Below, piece by piece: positions 25,973-35,677 of a stretch of DNA of 64,000 nucleotides. The notes below the pieces were generated by a model. It saw only the letters and a program-made list of their open reading frames with translations, did not search any database and was not told the DNA's origin. How positions within the stretch are numbered: position 1 is the first letter of the stretch; the number at the start of each line of letters is the position of its first letter. Source of the stretch: Actinomycetes bacterium (lineage in GTDB: Bacteria; Actinomycetota; Thermoleophilia; Gaiellales; Gaiellaceae); assembly GCA_026708005.1 (NCBI GenBank), contig JAPOVR010000102.1:1-64000 (forward strand). Direction: 5' to 3'. The position numbers and the translations under genes were made by a program.

Positions 25973-27256
25973 CTAGCCGCGAGCGGCCCGGGGAAAGGCG
26001 TCCCACCCGGGAAACGACGCACGCGACCCGAGCTCCTCCTCGATTCGCAGGAGCTGGTTGTACTTCGCCACCCGATCGGTCCGCGACGGCGCACCGGTCT
26101 TGATCTGACCAGCCCCCACGGCCACCGCGAGGTCGGCGATCGTCGTGTCCTCCGTCTCCCCCGAACGGTGTGAGATAACAGCTGCGTAGCCGTGCCGACG
26201 CGCGAGCTCGATCGCGTCGAGCGTCTCGGAGAGCGTGCCGATCTGGTTCACCTTCACGAGGATCGCGTTCGCGACACCCCGCTCGATGCCCTGCTGGAGT
26301 CGATCGGTGTTCGTGACGAAGAGATCGTCGCCCACGAGCTGGAGGCGCGAGCCGAGCTGCCGGGTCAGCGCCGTCCAGGACTCCCACTCCTCCTCGGCCA
26401 GACCGTCCTCGATCGAGACGACCGGATAGCGATCGGCCAGCGACGTATAGAGCGCGATCAAGCCGTCGGGATCGAGCGTGACACCCTCGCCCTCAAGGCG
26501 ATAGCTGCCGTCCCGCCAGACCTCGCTCGCGGCCGCGTCCAGCGCGATCGCGACCCGATCGAGGTGGCCCGCACGATCGGCCGCAGCGAGGATGGCCGAC
26601 ACCGCGGCGTCTGACGACTCGAGGTTCGGCGCGAAGCCGCCCTCGTCGCCGACGGCTGTCACGAGCCCTCGCCCCCGGAGCAGCATCCTCAGCTGGTGGA
26701 AGACCTCGGCGCCGATACGAACCGCCTCGCTGAACGAGTCGGCGCCCGCTGGAACAACCATGAACTCCTGGAGATCGAGCGAGTTCTGCGCGTGCGCACC
26801 GCCATTGATCACGTTCATCAGCGGGACCGGCATCACGCCGGCGCCGCTGCCGCCGATCCACGCGTACAGGGGCTGGCCCGCGCCGTCGGCGGCAGCCTTG
26901 GCAGCCGCGAGCGAGCAGCCGAGCAGCGCGTTTGCGCCGAGGCGCGACTTGCTCGGGGTGCCATCCAGGTCGACTAGGACGCGATCGATGCCGCGCTGGT
27001 CGGTCGCATCCAACCCGAGGAGCGCGGGCTTGATCTCCTCGACGACACCGGCGACGGCCTTCAGGACCCCCCTGCCCAGCCACCCAGACCCGCCATCGCG
27101 GAGCTCCACGGCCTCGTACGCCCCGGTCGAGGCCCCTGACGGGACCGCGGCTCGCCCGAAGCCGCCGTTTCCGAGGTGTACGTCGACTTCGACGGTCGGA
27201 TTCCCGCGCGAGTCGACGACCTGGCGCGCATGGACATCGGTGATCGCCGCGCTCAC
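25973..27256 (-). CDS. eno: enolase
   Basis: A 427-residue glycolytic enzyme converting 2-phosphoglycerate to phosphoenolpyruvate. Visible are the N-terminal [12 protein letters not shown], the substrate loop [14 protein letters not shown], metal ligands in [19 protein letters not shown] and [10 protein letters not shown], catalytic Lys in [10 protein letters not shown] and the signature [18 protein letters not shown]. Length is normal. The start ATG at 27256 lies just after the mazG stop at 27260, so the genes are co-transcribed. Confidence 0.97.
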   Translation of the reverse strand: MSAAITDVHARQVVDSRGNPTVEVDVHLGNGGFGRAAVPSGASTGAYEAVELRDGGSGWLGRGVLKAVAGVVEEIKPALLGLDATDQRGIDRVLVDLDGTPSKSRLGANALLGCSLAAAKAAADGAGQPLYAWIGGSGAGVMPVPLMNVINGGAHAQNSLDLQEFMVVPAGADSFSEAVRIGAEVFHQLRMLLRGRGLVTAVGDEGGFAPNLESSDAAVSAILAAADRAGHLDRVAIALDAAASEVWRDGSYRLEGEGVTLDPDGLIALYTSLADRYPVVSIEDGLAEEEWESWTALTRQLGSRLQLVGDDLFVTNTDRLQQGIERGVANAILVKVNQIGTLSETLDAIELARRHGYAAVISHRSGETEDTTIADLAVAVGAGQIKTGAPSRTDRVAKYNQLLRIEEELGSRASFPGWDAFPRAARG

Positions 27257-27259
27257 GGA

Positions 27260-28063
27260 CTAGGCGCCCAGGCGCTTCGCATCGCAGTAGTATCGCTCCT
27301 GCTCGTCCAGCGTCAGCGAGCCGAAGTCGTGACCGGCCTCACGCGCGAGACGTTCGGCCCGCTCCACGCGGGCAGTGAAGCGAGCGACCGCGCTCGCGAG
27401 AGCGAGCTCGGGGTCGACGTTCACCTTCCGAGCGACGTTGACGAGCGAGAACAGCACGTCCCCCGTCTCTGCGAACAGCCGCTCGCTCGTCTCAACCTCC
27501 GGCGCGTCGTCGTGTCCCTCAAGCGCCTGCTCGAGCTCGGCGAGCTCCCCCCTGAGACCGCTCATCGCCGACTCCAGCGACGCGTAGTCGAAGCGTGCGG
27601 CCGCAGCACGCCACTGGACCTTGCGGGCGCGCAGCAGCGCGGGCAGGGACTCAGGCACGTCGTGGAAGATGCCGGCTCGGCCCGCCTCCCGGGCCTTGAG
27701 CGCGTCCCAGCGCTCACGGACGTCCTCAGGCGAGTCCAGCTGCGCCGTACCGAAGACGTGCGGGTGGCGGTGCACGAGCTTCTCGTGCACCCCGCGCGCG
27801 ATCTCGGCGAGCGATGCCGACCCGCGCTCCTCCATGAGCAGCGAGAGGAAGAAGACCTGGTAGAGGAGATCCCCGAGCTCGTCCGCAAGCTTCTCGTCGT
27901 CGCCGTCCTGCGCTGCGTCGGCGACCTCGTACGCCTCCTCAACCGTGTGGGGCACGATCGTGCGCTCGGTCTGCACGCGATCCCATGGGCAGGCGCGGCG
28001 AAGCTCCTCGGTCAACGCCTGAAGCTCGTGAATTGCGGCTGCGAGATCGTCCCCGCCCGGCAC
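27260..28063 (-). CDS. mazG: nucleoside triphosphate pyrophosphohydrolase MazG
   Basis: A 267-residue protein with two MazG domains. The first carries CPWDRVQT and the metal-binding EExxE..ExxD pattern in HTVEEAYEVADA and KLADELGDLLYQVFF; the second repeats the pattern in ETGDVLFSLVNVARK. It hydrolyses (d)NTPs to monophosphates, cleaning the pool. The GTG start at 28063 shares one base with the TAG stop of the upstream gene (TAGTG), indicating coupling. Confidence 0.93.
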   Translation of the reverse strand: MPGGDDLAAAIHELQALTEELRRACPWDRVQTERTIVPHTVEEAYEVADAAQDGDDEKLADELGDLLYQVFFLSLLMEERGSASLAEIARGVHEKLVHRHPHVFGTAQLDSPEDVRERWDALKAREAGRAGIFHDVPESLPALLRARKVQWRAAAARFDYASLESAMSGLRGELAELEQALEGHDDAPEVETSERLFAETGDVLFSLVNVARKVNVDPELALASAVARFTARVERAERLAREAGHDFGSLTLDEQERYYCDAKRLGA

Positions 28064-29337
28064 TAGGGCGACTCGGAGGGCAACTCGGGCTCAGACGGCT
28101 CGGGCTCAGGCTCCTCGCCGACCAGCCCCACCGGGGGTGGCTCGAACCCGGGCGCGAAGAGCACCTTGCCCTCGTACTTCTCCTCCAAGGCGCTTGCCCA
28201 GCGCTCGGTCGCCACCGTTTCCTTCTCACGCCGGATAAGCCCCTCGATCTGCTCGCGCACGTCATCGAGCGGCTGCACCGACGCCGGCACGATGTCCTCG
28301 AGCGCCTTGATGACGTGCCAGCCGAACTGCGTCTCGACAGGCTCGGAGATCTCGCCCGTCGCGAGCTCGTAGGCAACGGTCTCGAACTCGGGCACCGAAT
28401 AGCCCAGCACGGCCTCGTACTCACCGCCGCTCTCGGCCGTTCCCGTGTCGATCGAGTGGTCGCGGGCGAGCTCCGCGAAGTCTGCGCCTGCCTGCAGCTG
28501 CGCGTGCAGCCCGTCCGCATCGGCCTGGCTCTCAACGAGGATGTGCGCCACCAGCCGGCTGTCGGGCGTCGAGAAGGCCTGCTGGTTCTCGGCATAGAAC
28601 GTCTCGATCTCCTCATCGGTGACCGACAGGCTTGCCGTGAGCTTGGCAAGGAGCTTGTCGTGGAGCATCTGGAGCTCGAGCGTCTCCAGGACCTGCTGCT
28701 CGGTGAGGCTCTGCTGGTCGAGCTCTTGCCGGTAGTGCTCGTCGTCGCCGTCGAAGAGCTCGTCGATGAGCTCGGCCAGCCGCGCGGCGACATCCTCGGC
28801 GGAGACGGTGATGCCGAGGGCAGCGGCCTCCTGCAGGAATTGCTCACGCTGCACGAGGAGCGAGATCAGCGCGTTCTTGACCTCCTCGTACTCGCGGGTA
28901 CCCGCCGACGGGAACTCGCTGCCGCCGGAGGCCATGACCCGCTCGCGCTGGTTGACCAACAGGTCGAACTCCTCCTGCTCGATGACTCCCTCACCCACCA
29001 CGGCGACCGCGCCGGCCGGCACGCTGGTTGGCGTCGGGATGACGTTATTCGCGAGGACAGTCAGCGGCGGGGCTGGCTCCGGCGGCGCCGGGACCGGATC
29101 ACCGGCTGACGGCGGCGGCGGCTCGACTGGAGGCTCGCCCGGGCCAGGTGCCGGGGCCGGGCTCGGGCTGGGGCTCGGGCCAGGAACAGGCGCCGGGGTG
29201 GCCTCGGACGGCGCCTGTGGCGGGGGCGGCAGCTCGGCCTCGGAGCTGCTACTCCCCTCCCCGCCGCCGCAGGCGGCGAGCCCGAGGACGAGCGCGCACG
29301 CAGCGGCGCCGACGAGAGTGAGCTTTTGAGGGGACAC
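28063..29337 (-). CDS. PrsA/SurA-type peptidyl-prolyl isomerase lipoprotein
   Basis: An exported foldase. The lipoprotein signal (KLTLVGAAACALVLGLAACGGG) has a lipobox LAAC, followed by a long Pro/Ala/Glu-rich linker (about 75 residues), a SurA-like helical domain and a parvulin rotamase domain (RLVAHILVESQADADGLHAQ onward, ending EPVETQFGWHVIKALE). It should be anchored on the outer face of the membrane and help secreted proteins fold. I chose GTG 29337 for the signal peptide; the in-frame ATG at 29373 lies inside mfd and adds 12 residues. The C-terminal tail is again acidic and Pro-rich. Confidence 0.88.
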   Translation of the reverse strand: MSPQKLTLVGAAACALVLGLAACGGGEGSSSSEAELPPPPQAPSEATPAPVPGPSPSPSPAPAPGPGEPPVEPPPPSAGDPVPAPPEPAPPLTVLANNVIPTPTSVPAGAVAVVGEGVIEQEEFDLLVNQRERVMASGGSEFPSAGTREYEEVKNALISLLVQREQFLQEAAALGITVSAEDVAARLAELIDELFDGDDEHYRQELDQQSLTEQQVLETLELQMLHDKLLAKLTASLSVTDEEIETFYAENQQAFSTPDSRLVAHILVESQADADGLHAQLQAGADFAELARDHSIDTGTAESGGEYEAVLGYSVPEFETVAYELATGEISEPVETQFGWHVIKALEDIVPASVQPLDDVREQIEGLIRREKETVATERWASALEEKYEGKVLFAPGFEPPPVGLVGEEPEPEPSEPELPSESP

Positions 29338-29347
29338 GGACAGTGGG

Positions 29348-32300
29348 CTATGCAAGTACCGCGAGGATAGCATCGGTCAGATCGAGGGCTTCGTCGAGCG
29401 ACTCGACCCGCCGCGTCACCTCCTGCTTCGCGGACGAGTACACCGCGGTCTCCGTCAGAGCGCGCAGCCCCTTCAGCTCGGCGGAGCCGAGGATCAGCCT
29501 GCCAACCGTCGCCTTCCCGCCACGCAGCACCAGGTAGTCCGCGCCTGCCTGGGCAAGGATGAGCTTGGCGCGCTGGATGCCGAAGAGGTTGGCGACGGGC
29601 TCCGGGAGCGGCCCAAAGCGGTCGTCTGTGGCCGCCTCGAGCTCGCGCAGCTCGTCCTCGCTCTCGATCAGCGCGAGGCGGCGATGGAGATCGATCTTCA
29701 GCGCTTCGGCGTCGATGTAGTCCGACGGCACGTACGCGTCGATGGCGACCTCGACGCGCACAGGACGCCTCGTCTGCGCTCGACTGCCATCGAGCTCGCC
29801 GACCGCCTCGTTCAGCATCTCGACGTAGAGCTCGAAGCCGACCGCCGCGACGTGTCCCGACTGCTCGCCCCCGAGCAGGTTGCCGGCACCGCGGATCTCC
29901 AGGTCGCGCATGGCAATTGCGAACCCGCTGCCGAGCTCTGTGTGGTCGGCAAGCGTCGCGAGACGGGCTCGCGCCTCGCCCGTCAGCTCGGCGGCTTCCG
30001 GGTACAGTAGGTAGGCGTGAGCGACGAGGTCGCTGCGCCCGACCCGGCCCCGCAGCTGGTAGAGCTGCGCGAGGCCCAGCCTGTCCGCGCGCTCGACGAT
30101 CAGTGTGTTGGCCTCCGGGATGTCGAGCCCCGACTCGATGATGGTCGTCGAAACGAGGACGTCCGCCCGGCCACCGACGAAGCGGAGCATGACGTCCTCG
30201 AGCTGGCGCTCGCTCAGCTGGCCGTGACCGACCAGGATGCGCAGGTCAGGGCACAGCTGCTGGAGCTTCTCGGCGACCTCGTCGATTGTCTCGACGCGAT
30301 TGTGCAGGTAGAACGAGCGGCCGCCGCGGTCGGCCTCGCGCTGCAGGGCCTGGGCGATCACGTCCTCGTCGTACTCCCCGACATGCGTCCGGATCGGCCG
30401 CCGCCCCTCGGGGGGCGTCTCGATCACGCTGATATCCCGCAGTCCCGCGAGCGAGAGATGGAGGGTCCGCGGGATGGGCGTCGCCGACATCGCGAGCACG
30501 TCGACCTCGTTGCGAAGCTGGCGCAGGAGCTCCTTCTGCGCGACGCCGAAGCGCTGCTCCTCGTCGACGACGACGAGGCCGAGCTGCTTCGGGATCACGT
30601 CACGCGAGAGCACGCGGTGCGTGCCGACGAGAACGTCGATCTCCCCTCGCGAGTACGCCGCCAGAGTCCGCTTGACCTCGGTTGGCCTGCGAAAGCGCGA
30701 GACCATCTCGACGCTGATGGGCAGCTCGCGGTAGCGATCTCTCAGCGTGTCCCAGTGCTGTTGGGCGAGCACGGTGGTCGGCGCCAGCACGAGCGTCTGC
30801 TTGCTGTTCGCGGTCGCGATCATCGCTGCCCGAACCGCGATCTCGGTCTTGCCGAAGCCTACGTCACCGCAAATGAGCCGATCCATCGGCCGGGGCGACT
30901 CCATGTCCTCCTTGACCGCCTCGACGGCCAGGGCCTGATCCGGCGTCTCCTCGTAGAGGAAGCTCTCTTCCAGCCGCTCGATCAGCTCGTCGGCGACGTC
31001 GTACGCATGACCCTCGGCCCGCTGGCGCCGTGCGTACAGCTCGAGCAGCTCGCCGGCGAGCTCGCGCGCGCCCCCCAGCGCCCGCGTCTTGATCGTCTGC
31101 CAGCTTCTCCCGCCGAGCTTGGAGAGCTTTGGTGCAGCGCCGTTTGCCCCCAGGTAGCGGGAGACCTTGCCGATCTGCTCGTGCGGCACGTAGAGGCGGT
31201 CGTCACCCCGGAAGGCGACGTTGAGGTAGTCGCGGGTGACGCCGGCCACGGTTTTCGTCTCGAAGCCCTGAAGGAGCCCCACCCCGTGGTCCTCGTGGAC
31301 GACGTAGTCACCGCTTCGCAGGTCTGCGAACGACTGCAGCCCCCTGCCCGTGCGGGTCTGGGCGCGCGGCGCGCGCCTCCGGAAGACCTGGGTGTGAGGA
31401 AGGAGCGCGAGCCCCAGCTCACGTGAGACCCAGCCTCGGCGCGCCGGACTCACGACGAAGGACACGCCCGGGTCCCGCTCGATCGGCTCGCCTGCCTCGA
31501 CGAGCGGCGCCTCGACGCGGCGCAGCAGCGCCTGCGTTCGAAGCGCCTCTCCGCGGTGCTGGAACGCGACGACAACCCGGTTCTCGGCGTGCACCAACCC
31601 GCGCAGGTCGCGCTCGGCCTCGCCAAGCCCCCGTGCGGCGGCCGTCGGTCGGTGCCCTTCGAAGCTGTGTGGCTGCCCCGCCGGCAGCGCGCTGAGCTCC
31701 GACGGGCCTCCGAGCTGTAGCTCGCGCCCGAGCTCCTCTCGGGCAACCCGCTGCACCTCGTCGAGCTCCCACACGAGGGCGCACGCGGTGAGCGGCTCGA
31801 CGACATCGTCCGCTGCATACCCCGCCGCTTGCTCCGCGTCGAGGGCGTCGGCGCGACGCTCGACTGCCGGGTAGATCTCGACGCGCTCGAGCGTTCCCAG
31901 CGTCCGCTGGGTAAACGGAGAGAACCGGCGCAGCGTCTCGACCTCGTCGTCGAAGAACTCCACGCGCACAGGCTCGCGCCCGGTCGTCGGGAAGATATCG
32001 ATCAGACCACCTCGAACGGCGAACTCCCCCCGGGCCTCGACCCGCTCCACCCGCCCGTATCCGGCCACGGCAAGGCGAGCGCTCAGCGGCTCGACTCCCT
32101 GCTGGCGGCCGATCTCGAGGCTGATGGTGTCGGCGCGAGCCGCCGGCGACGGCAGGCCCTCTCCGTACCCGAGGGCGGATGCGCAGACGACGCCCCCGGC
32201 AGCAAGGACGTCGAGCGCTCGCGCGCGCTCGCCGACGAGGTGCGCCGGGGGCACGAGCCCCGTCTCATGACGTACCCCGCGGGACGCCAACAGCCCCACA

Positions 32301-32569
32301 CGGTCGGCGCCGAGGTACCAGCTCGCGCCCTCAGCGGCATCGCGCGCGTCCTCATCGTCGGCGAGGACAACGGCAAGACCTGTCTGCGGAGTCGACGCGA
32401 GCCAGATGCTCGCGAGAACGATCGGGAGCAGCGGCTCGGAGACGCGCGCGCTCGAGCCCGGGTGGTCGGCGAGAAACTCCTGCAGGCGCCCACTCTCAGC
32501 GAACGCCAGCGCGAGCGGCTCGAGAGCGGGCTGGCTCGATTGCCGTGTCGCAGCGCCGTCCACGCTCAA
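29348..32569 (-). CDS. mfd: transcription-repair coupling factor
   Basis: A 1073-residue translocase that pushes stalled RNA polymerase off damaged DNA and recruits UvrA. The N-terminal UvrB-like module is followed by the RNA-polymerase-interacting domain (YVVHEDHGVGLLQGFET), then the RecG-like motor with Walker A GDVGFGKTEIAVRAA, DEEQ box VVDEEQRFGV, MSATPIPRTLHLSL and the C-terminal QLRGRVGRSD, and the TRCF domain. The TTG start at 32569 overlaps the pth stop as TTGA; the GTG at 32563 is an alternative. The N-terminal UvrB homology region seems shorter than in E. coli. Confidence 0.96.
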   Translation of the reverse strand: MSVDGAATRQSSQPALEPLALAFAESGRLQEFLADHPGSSARVSEPLLPIVLASIWLASTPQTGLAVVLADDEDARDAAEGASWYLGADRVGLLASRGVRHETGLVPPAHLVGERARALDVLAAGGVVCASALGYGEGLPSPAARADTISLEIGRQQGVEPLSARLAVAGYGRVERVEARGEFAVRGGLIDIFPTTGREPVRVEFFDDEVETLRRFSPFTQRTLGTLERVEIYPAVERRADALDAEQAAGYAADDVVEPLTACALVWELDEVQRVAREELGRELQLGGPSELSALPAGQPHSFEGHRPTAAARGLGEAERDLRGLVHAENRVVVAFQHRGEALRTQALLRRVEAPLVEAGEPIERDPGVSFVVSPARRGWVSRELGLALLPHTQVFRRRAPRAQTRTGRGLQSFADLRSGDYVVHEDHGVGLLQGFETKTVAGVTRDYLNVAFRGDDRLYVPHEQIGKVSRYLGANGAAPKLSKLGGRSWQTIKTRALGGARELAGELLELYARRQRAEGHAYDVADELIERLEESFLYEETPDQALAVEAVKEDMESPRPMDRLICGDVGFGKTEIAVRAAMIATANSKQTLVLAPTTVLAQQHWDTLRDRYRELPISVEMVSRFRRPTEVKRTLAAYSRGEIDVLVGTHRVLSRDVIPKQLGLVVVDEEQRFGVAQKELLRQLRNEVDVLAMSATPIPRTLHLSLAGLRDISVIETPPEGRRPIRTHVGEYDEDVIAQALQREADRGGRSFYLHNRVETIDEVAEKLQQLCPDLRILVGHGQLSERQLEDVMLRFVGGRADVLVSTTIIESGLDIPEANTLIVERADRLGLAQLYQLRGRVGRSDLVAHAYLLYPEAAELTGEARARLATLADHTELGSGFAIAMRDLEIRGAGNLLGGEQSGHVAAVGFELYVEMLNEAVGELDGSRAQTRRPVRVEVAIDAYVPSDYIDAEALKIDLHRRLALIESEDELRELEAATDDRFGPLPEPVANLFGIQRAKLILAQAGADYLVLRGGKATVGRLILGSAELKGLRALTETAVYSSAKQEVTRRVESLDEALDLTDAILAVLA

Positions 32570-33168
32570 CCCGACTCGTTGTACCGCTGCTGCGCCGCCT
32601 CGAGGCCCTCGCGCGCCATCGTCTCCACGGCGTCGGCGGCCCTGCTCGTGATCGCCTGCACATCGGTCTGAGGCGTAAACGGCGAGAGCACGAAGTCAGA
32701 GATTGGCCTCGAGTCGCCGCGCTCGGGTCGACCGACGCCGATTCGCAGCCGCAGGAACTCCTGCGTCCCGAGCTGGGAGACGATGGACCGGAGCCCCTTG
32801 TGCCCCGCCAGCCCGCCACCAATCCTCGCCTGAAGCCGCCCGACGTCGAGATCGACATCGTCGTGGACGATCAGGAGCCCGGCGGGATCGAGCTTGAAGA
32901 ACCGCACCGCGACCCCCACCGACCGGCCCGACTCGTTCATGTAGGTCATCGGCTTCAGAAGCGCTACGCGAAGCTCCCCGAGCCGCACCTGCCCCAGATC
33001 GCCCGAGAACTTCGAGCGAAACGAGCTCGAGTGGCGGCGCGCAAGCTCGTCGACGACCATGAAGCCGACGTTGTGCCGGGTCGCCTCGTACCGCGGGCCT
33101 GGGTTCCCCAGCCCGACGGCGAGCAGGTCGAGCGACGAGGCCGGCTTGCCCCGACGCAACAGCCGCAC
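32566..33168 (-). CDS. pth: peptidyl-tRNA hydrolase
   Basis: A 200-residue enzyme that frees tRNA from peptidyl-tRNA. Visible: AVGLGNPGPRYEATRHNVGF with catalytic His, LLKPMTYMNESG with the conserved Asn, LLIVHDDVDLDVG with catalytic Asp, and GHKGLRSI. GTG at 33168 is decided by TAGGAG about ten bases upstream, inside the end of rplY; the frame is open much further but that part is antisense-like within rplY. It follows rplY by 10 bases and overlaps mfd by four, so rplY-pth-mfd form one unit. Confidence 0.95.
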   Translation of the reverse strand: MRLLRRGKPASSLDLLAVGLGNPGPRYEATRHNVGFMVVDELARRHSSSFRSKFSGDLGQVRLGELRVALLKPMTYMNESGRSVGVAVRFFKLDPAGLLIVHDDVDLDVGRLQARIGGGLAGHKGLRSIVSQLGTQEFLRLRIGVGRPERGDSRPISDFVLSPFTPQTDVQAITSRAADAVETMAREGLEAAQQRYNESG

Positions 33169-33178
33169 AGCCCGGCTC

Positions 33179-33871
33179 CTACTCGTCGGCAGGCGCGCCG
33201 GCGGCGGCGTCCGTCGGCCCCTCGCCCTCGGCCGCATCGGTTGGAGGCTCCTCGCCTTCCGAGAGCTCCTCTTCCGCGACAGCCTCTTCCCCTTCATCAA
33301 CGATCGCGATGCGAGTGACCGAAATAGTGAGGACGGTATCGCCGGGATCGTCGAGGATGGTGATCCCCTCGGGGGGAACGAGATCGCCGATATGTCGGCT
33401 ACCACCGACCTCCATGCCGGTGATGTCGACCTCGATCGACTCAGGCAGCTCCATCGGCAAGCCCTCGATTCGGACCTCGCGGAGGATCACGTTCAGCAAC
33501 CCTCCCCTCGTGAGCCCGGGCGCCTCGCCGACGGGATGGATCGGCACGGACGCCTCGATCGGCTGATCCAGGTGCACCGTCTGCAGGTCGATGTGGAGGA
33601 GCCGAGAACGCGTGGGATGGACCTGGTGGTCGCGAAGCACCGCCTGCCGTAGCTCGTCATCCCCCTCGAAGTGGACGTCCAGGATAGCGTTCAAGTTGTC
33701 ACCGCTGATCGCCTGGCGAAGCTCGCGCTCGGCCACGACGAACGGCTCGGCCGGCTCGCCCGATCCATAGAGCACGCCAGGAATCAGCCCCTGGCTGCGG
33801 ATGCGCCTTGACACCCTGCTGCCAAAGGTCTCCCGCTTCGTCACTTCCAAGCGTTGGCGCTCGCTCGCCAT
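33179..33871 (-). CDS. rplY: 50S ribosomal protein L25/CTC
   Basis: A 230-residue long-form L25 (CTC type) that binds 5S rRNA. The N-terminal L25 domain (KRETFGSRVSRRIRSQGLIP, GVLYG) is followed by the TL5/CTC beta domain (HVGEAPGL-like block HPVGEAPGLTRGGLLNVILR) and an acidic Glu/Ala/Pro tail of about 35 residues. ATG at 33871 is nine bases from TACACT in the context GGCTACACT, so the transcript is probably leaderless or nearly so. Confidence 0.94.
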   Translation of the reverse strand: MASERQRLEVTKRETFGSRVSRRIRSQGLIPGVLYGSGEPAEPFVVAERELRQAISGDNLNAILDVHFEGDDELRQAVLRDHQVHPTRSRLLHIDLQTVHLDQPIEASVPIHPVGEAPGLTRGGLLNVILREVRIEGLPMELPESIEVDITGMEVGGSRHIGDLVPPEGITILDDPGDTVLTISVTRIAIVDEGEEAVAEEELSEGEEPPTDAAEGEGPTDAAAGAPADE

Positions 33872-33880
33872 CGGCCTGTC

Positions 33881-33886
33881 AGTGTA
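33881..33886 (-). promoter_or_regulatory. -10 box of the rplY-pth-mfd operon
   Basis: TACACT, extended as TTGGCTACACT, on the minus strand and nine bases before the rplY ATG. It resembles the TGGGCTACCCT of the dispersed elements. Confidence 0.55.
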
Positions 33887-34612
33887 GCCAAGAGCTCCGG
33901 GGAGACCCGCCCCCTACGGTGAGCCTGCCTCCCCCTGCCCCGCCGCCTCCCGAACCGCCGCCTCCCGAGATCGCTCCGTCCGATTGGCCGCCAACGCTGG
34001 GGAGCCTGACGATCAGCTGCGACGGGAAGTGTCGAGCTAAGCAGCCCGAGTGTGCGGATGAGCCGGGACGGCATCCACGTCACCACAGTGAACTCCACCG
34101 ACACACGCATCCACCTACGGGTGGACCACCCCTCGGGTAGGTTTGGCCCCTGCCCGCAGCCGACCCCGCGCTACAGGCCGACCTCTAGCTTGCGCTGACC
34201 CACGAGCGCCGAGCGGCCTGCCGCGGTCGGCACGCCCAGCTCGCAGGGAGCTGGGCGGCGGCGAGGACGCGACGCTCTGGCTCCACCGTAGATCCACGAA
34301 GTCGACCCCACCCGCCGGCCAAGGACGACATCGCGGGCAAAAAAGGACGGGCTCTGCCCGGGTCATCGTGGCATGACCCGCAACCGCCGCGAGGGATGGA
34401 TGAGCCGCTGCGCAGGTCCAGCCGACGACGGTGAGCACGCCGTGTGCATCGGTCCCCACGCCTCGCGCAAGCCGGCGAATGCAAGCGTATTCTCGAGATC
34501 CAGAACGCCTTCGGATGCGCGAGCTGCCCACGGCACCGACCGCCACTCCGCCGCCGAGCACCACCCGGAGATACGCGGAAGGCCGCAGCCCGCCCAGGGT
34601 AGGGCTGCCCCG
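33887..34612. other. 0.7-kb noncoding stretch between prs and rplY
   Basis: Holds the prs terminator (34339-34364). I see no gene; frames on both strands are Arg/Pro/Ala-rich. The region includes a short AT-richer patch around the A-run at 34339. Confidence 0.5.
34339..34364 (-). terminator. rho-independent terminator after prs
   Basis: On the minus strand GACCCGGGCAGAGCCCGTCC folds into a GC hairpin (GAC-GGGC stem with a three-base loop) followed by TTTTTT at 34344-34339. It lies about 250 bases past the prs stop and would separate the glmU-prs transcript from the rplY promoter. Confidence 0.7.
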
Positions 34613-35677
34613 CTAGAAGAGCTGGTTCTCGCCGGCGAAGATCGCCGAGACCGACTCGTCGGAGAAGACGTTCCGGATCGACTCCGCGAGGATTCGCGAC
34701 ACGGTCAGCACCTGCACGCTGTCGGGCCGACCGATCGGGCTGAGCGGTACGGTGTCGGTGACCACGATCTGCTCGATGTCGCTCCGCGCGAGCCGCTCGA
34801 GCGCTCCGTCGGGGAAGAGTGCGTGGGTCGCGCAGGCGTACACGCTGGTTGCGCCCGCCTCCTTGAGTGCCTTCGCGCCGGCCCCGAGCGTCCCGCCGGT
34901 CACGATCATGTCGTCGCTCATGATGGCAATCTTGCCCCTGACCCGACCGATCACCTCGGTGACCGCGACCTCATCGTGACTCGGGCGCAGCTTGTTCAGG
35001 ACTGCGAGATCGCTCTCGAGCAGCTCGGCGAACTTGCGCGCCATCTTCGCGCGCCCCGGATCGGGCGAGACCGACACGGCCCCCTCGCCGAAGAGCCCCT
35101 GATCGCGGAAGTGCTGGGCGAACAGCTTCAGCGCGGTCATGTGATCGACCGGGATCGTGAAGAACCCCTGGATCTGCCCCGCGTGGAGATCCATCGTCAG
35201 GACGCGGTCAACACCGGCAACCTGCAGGAGCTCGGCAACGAGCTTCGCGGTAATCGGCTCCCGCGGCGCCGACTTCTTGTCCTGCCGTGAGTACGGGAAC
35301 CACGGCAGGACGGCCGTGATACGCGACGCGGAGGCGAGCTTCGCAGCGTCGATCATGACCAGCAGCTCCATCAGCTGGTCGTTGGGCTGGAGCGCCGGCG
35401 ACTGCACGATGAAGACGTCGGCGCCCCGGATCGAGTCGAGGTAGCGGCAGTACGCCTCGCCGTTGGCGAACGTCTTCAGCTCGACGTTGCCGAGCTCGAT
35501 GCCGAGCTCGTCGGCAATACGGGCGGCGAGCTCTGGGTGCGAGCGGGCGGCAAACAGCATCAGGCGCGGCGATGGCGTGCGCTCAAGCCATCGCCCGCGC
35601 TCGGGAACCTCCTGTGCGGAATCCAAGACCTCGAGACCCGGGATCGCCGTTAGCTCACTTACGCTGCTCTCGCTCAC
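34613..35677 (-). CDS. prs: ribose-phosphate pyrophosphokinase
   Basis: A 354-residue enzyme making PRPP from ribose 5-phosphate and ATP. Present are LMLFAARSHPELAARIADEL, FANGEAYCRYLDSIRGADVF, PWFPYSRQDKKSAPREPI (ATP loop), LTMDLHAGQIQGFF, SPDPGRAKMARKFAE and the PRPP-binding MSDDMIVTGGTLG. The N-terminus is about 35 residues longer than in E. coli and low in conservation, so the true start may lie inside; as given, the start overlaps glmU by 23 bases. Confidence 0.95.
   Translation of the reverse strand: MSESSVSELTAIPGLEVLDSAQEVPERGRWLERTPSPRLMLFAARSHPELAARIADELGIELGNVELKTFANGEAYCRYLDSIRGADVFIVQSPALQPNDQLMELLVMIDAAKLASASRITAVLPWFPYSRQDKKSAPREPITAKLVAELLQVAGVDRVLTMDLHAGQIQGFFTIPVDHMTALKLFAQHFRDQGLFGEGAVSVSPDPGRAKMARKFAELLESDLAVLNKLRPSHDEVAVTEVIGRVRGKIAIMSDDMIVTGGTLGAGAKALKEAGATSVYACATHALFPDGALERLARSDIEQIVVTDTVPLSPIGRPDSVQVLTVSRILAESIRNVFSDESVSAIFAGENQLF

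Noticed and set aside
30017-31426. A 469-residue plus-strand open frame
   Set aside because: Antisense to mfd; the motifs of mfd are clear and this frame has none.
34115-34564. A minus-strand frame of 149 residues between prs and rplY
   Set aside because: It crosses the prs terminator hairpin and shows no family resemblance.
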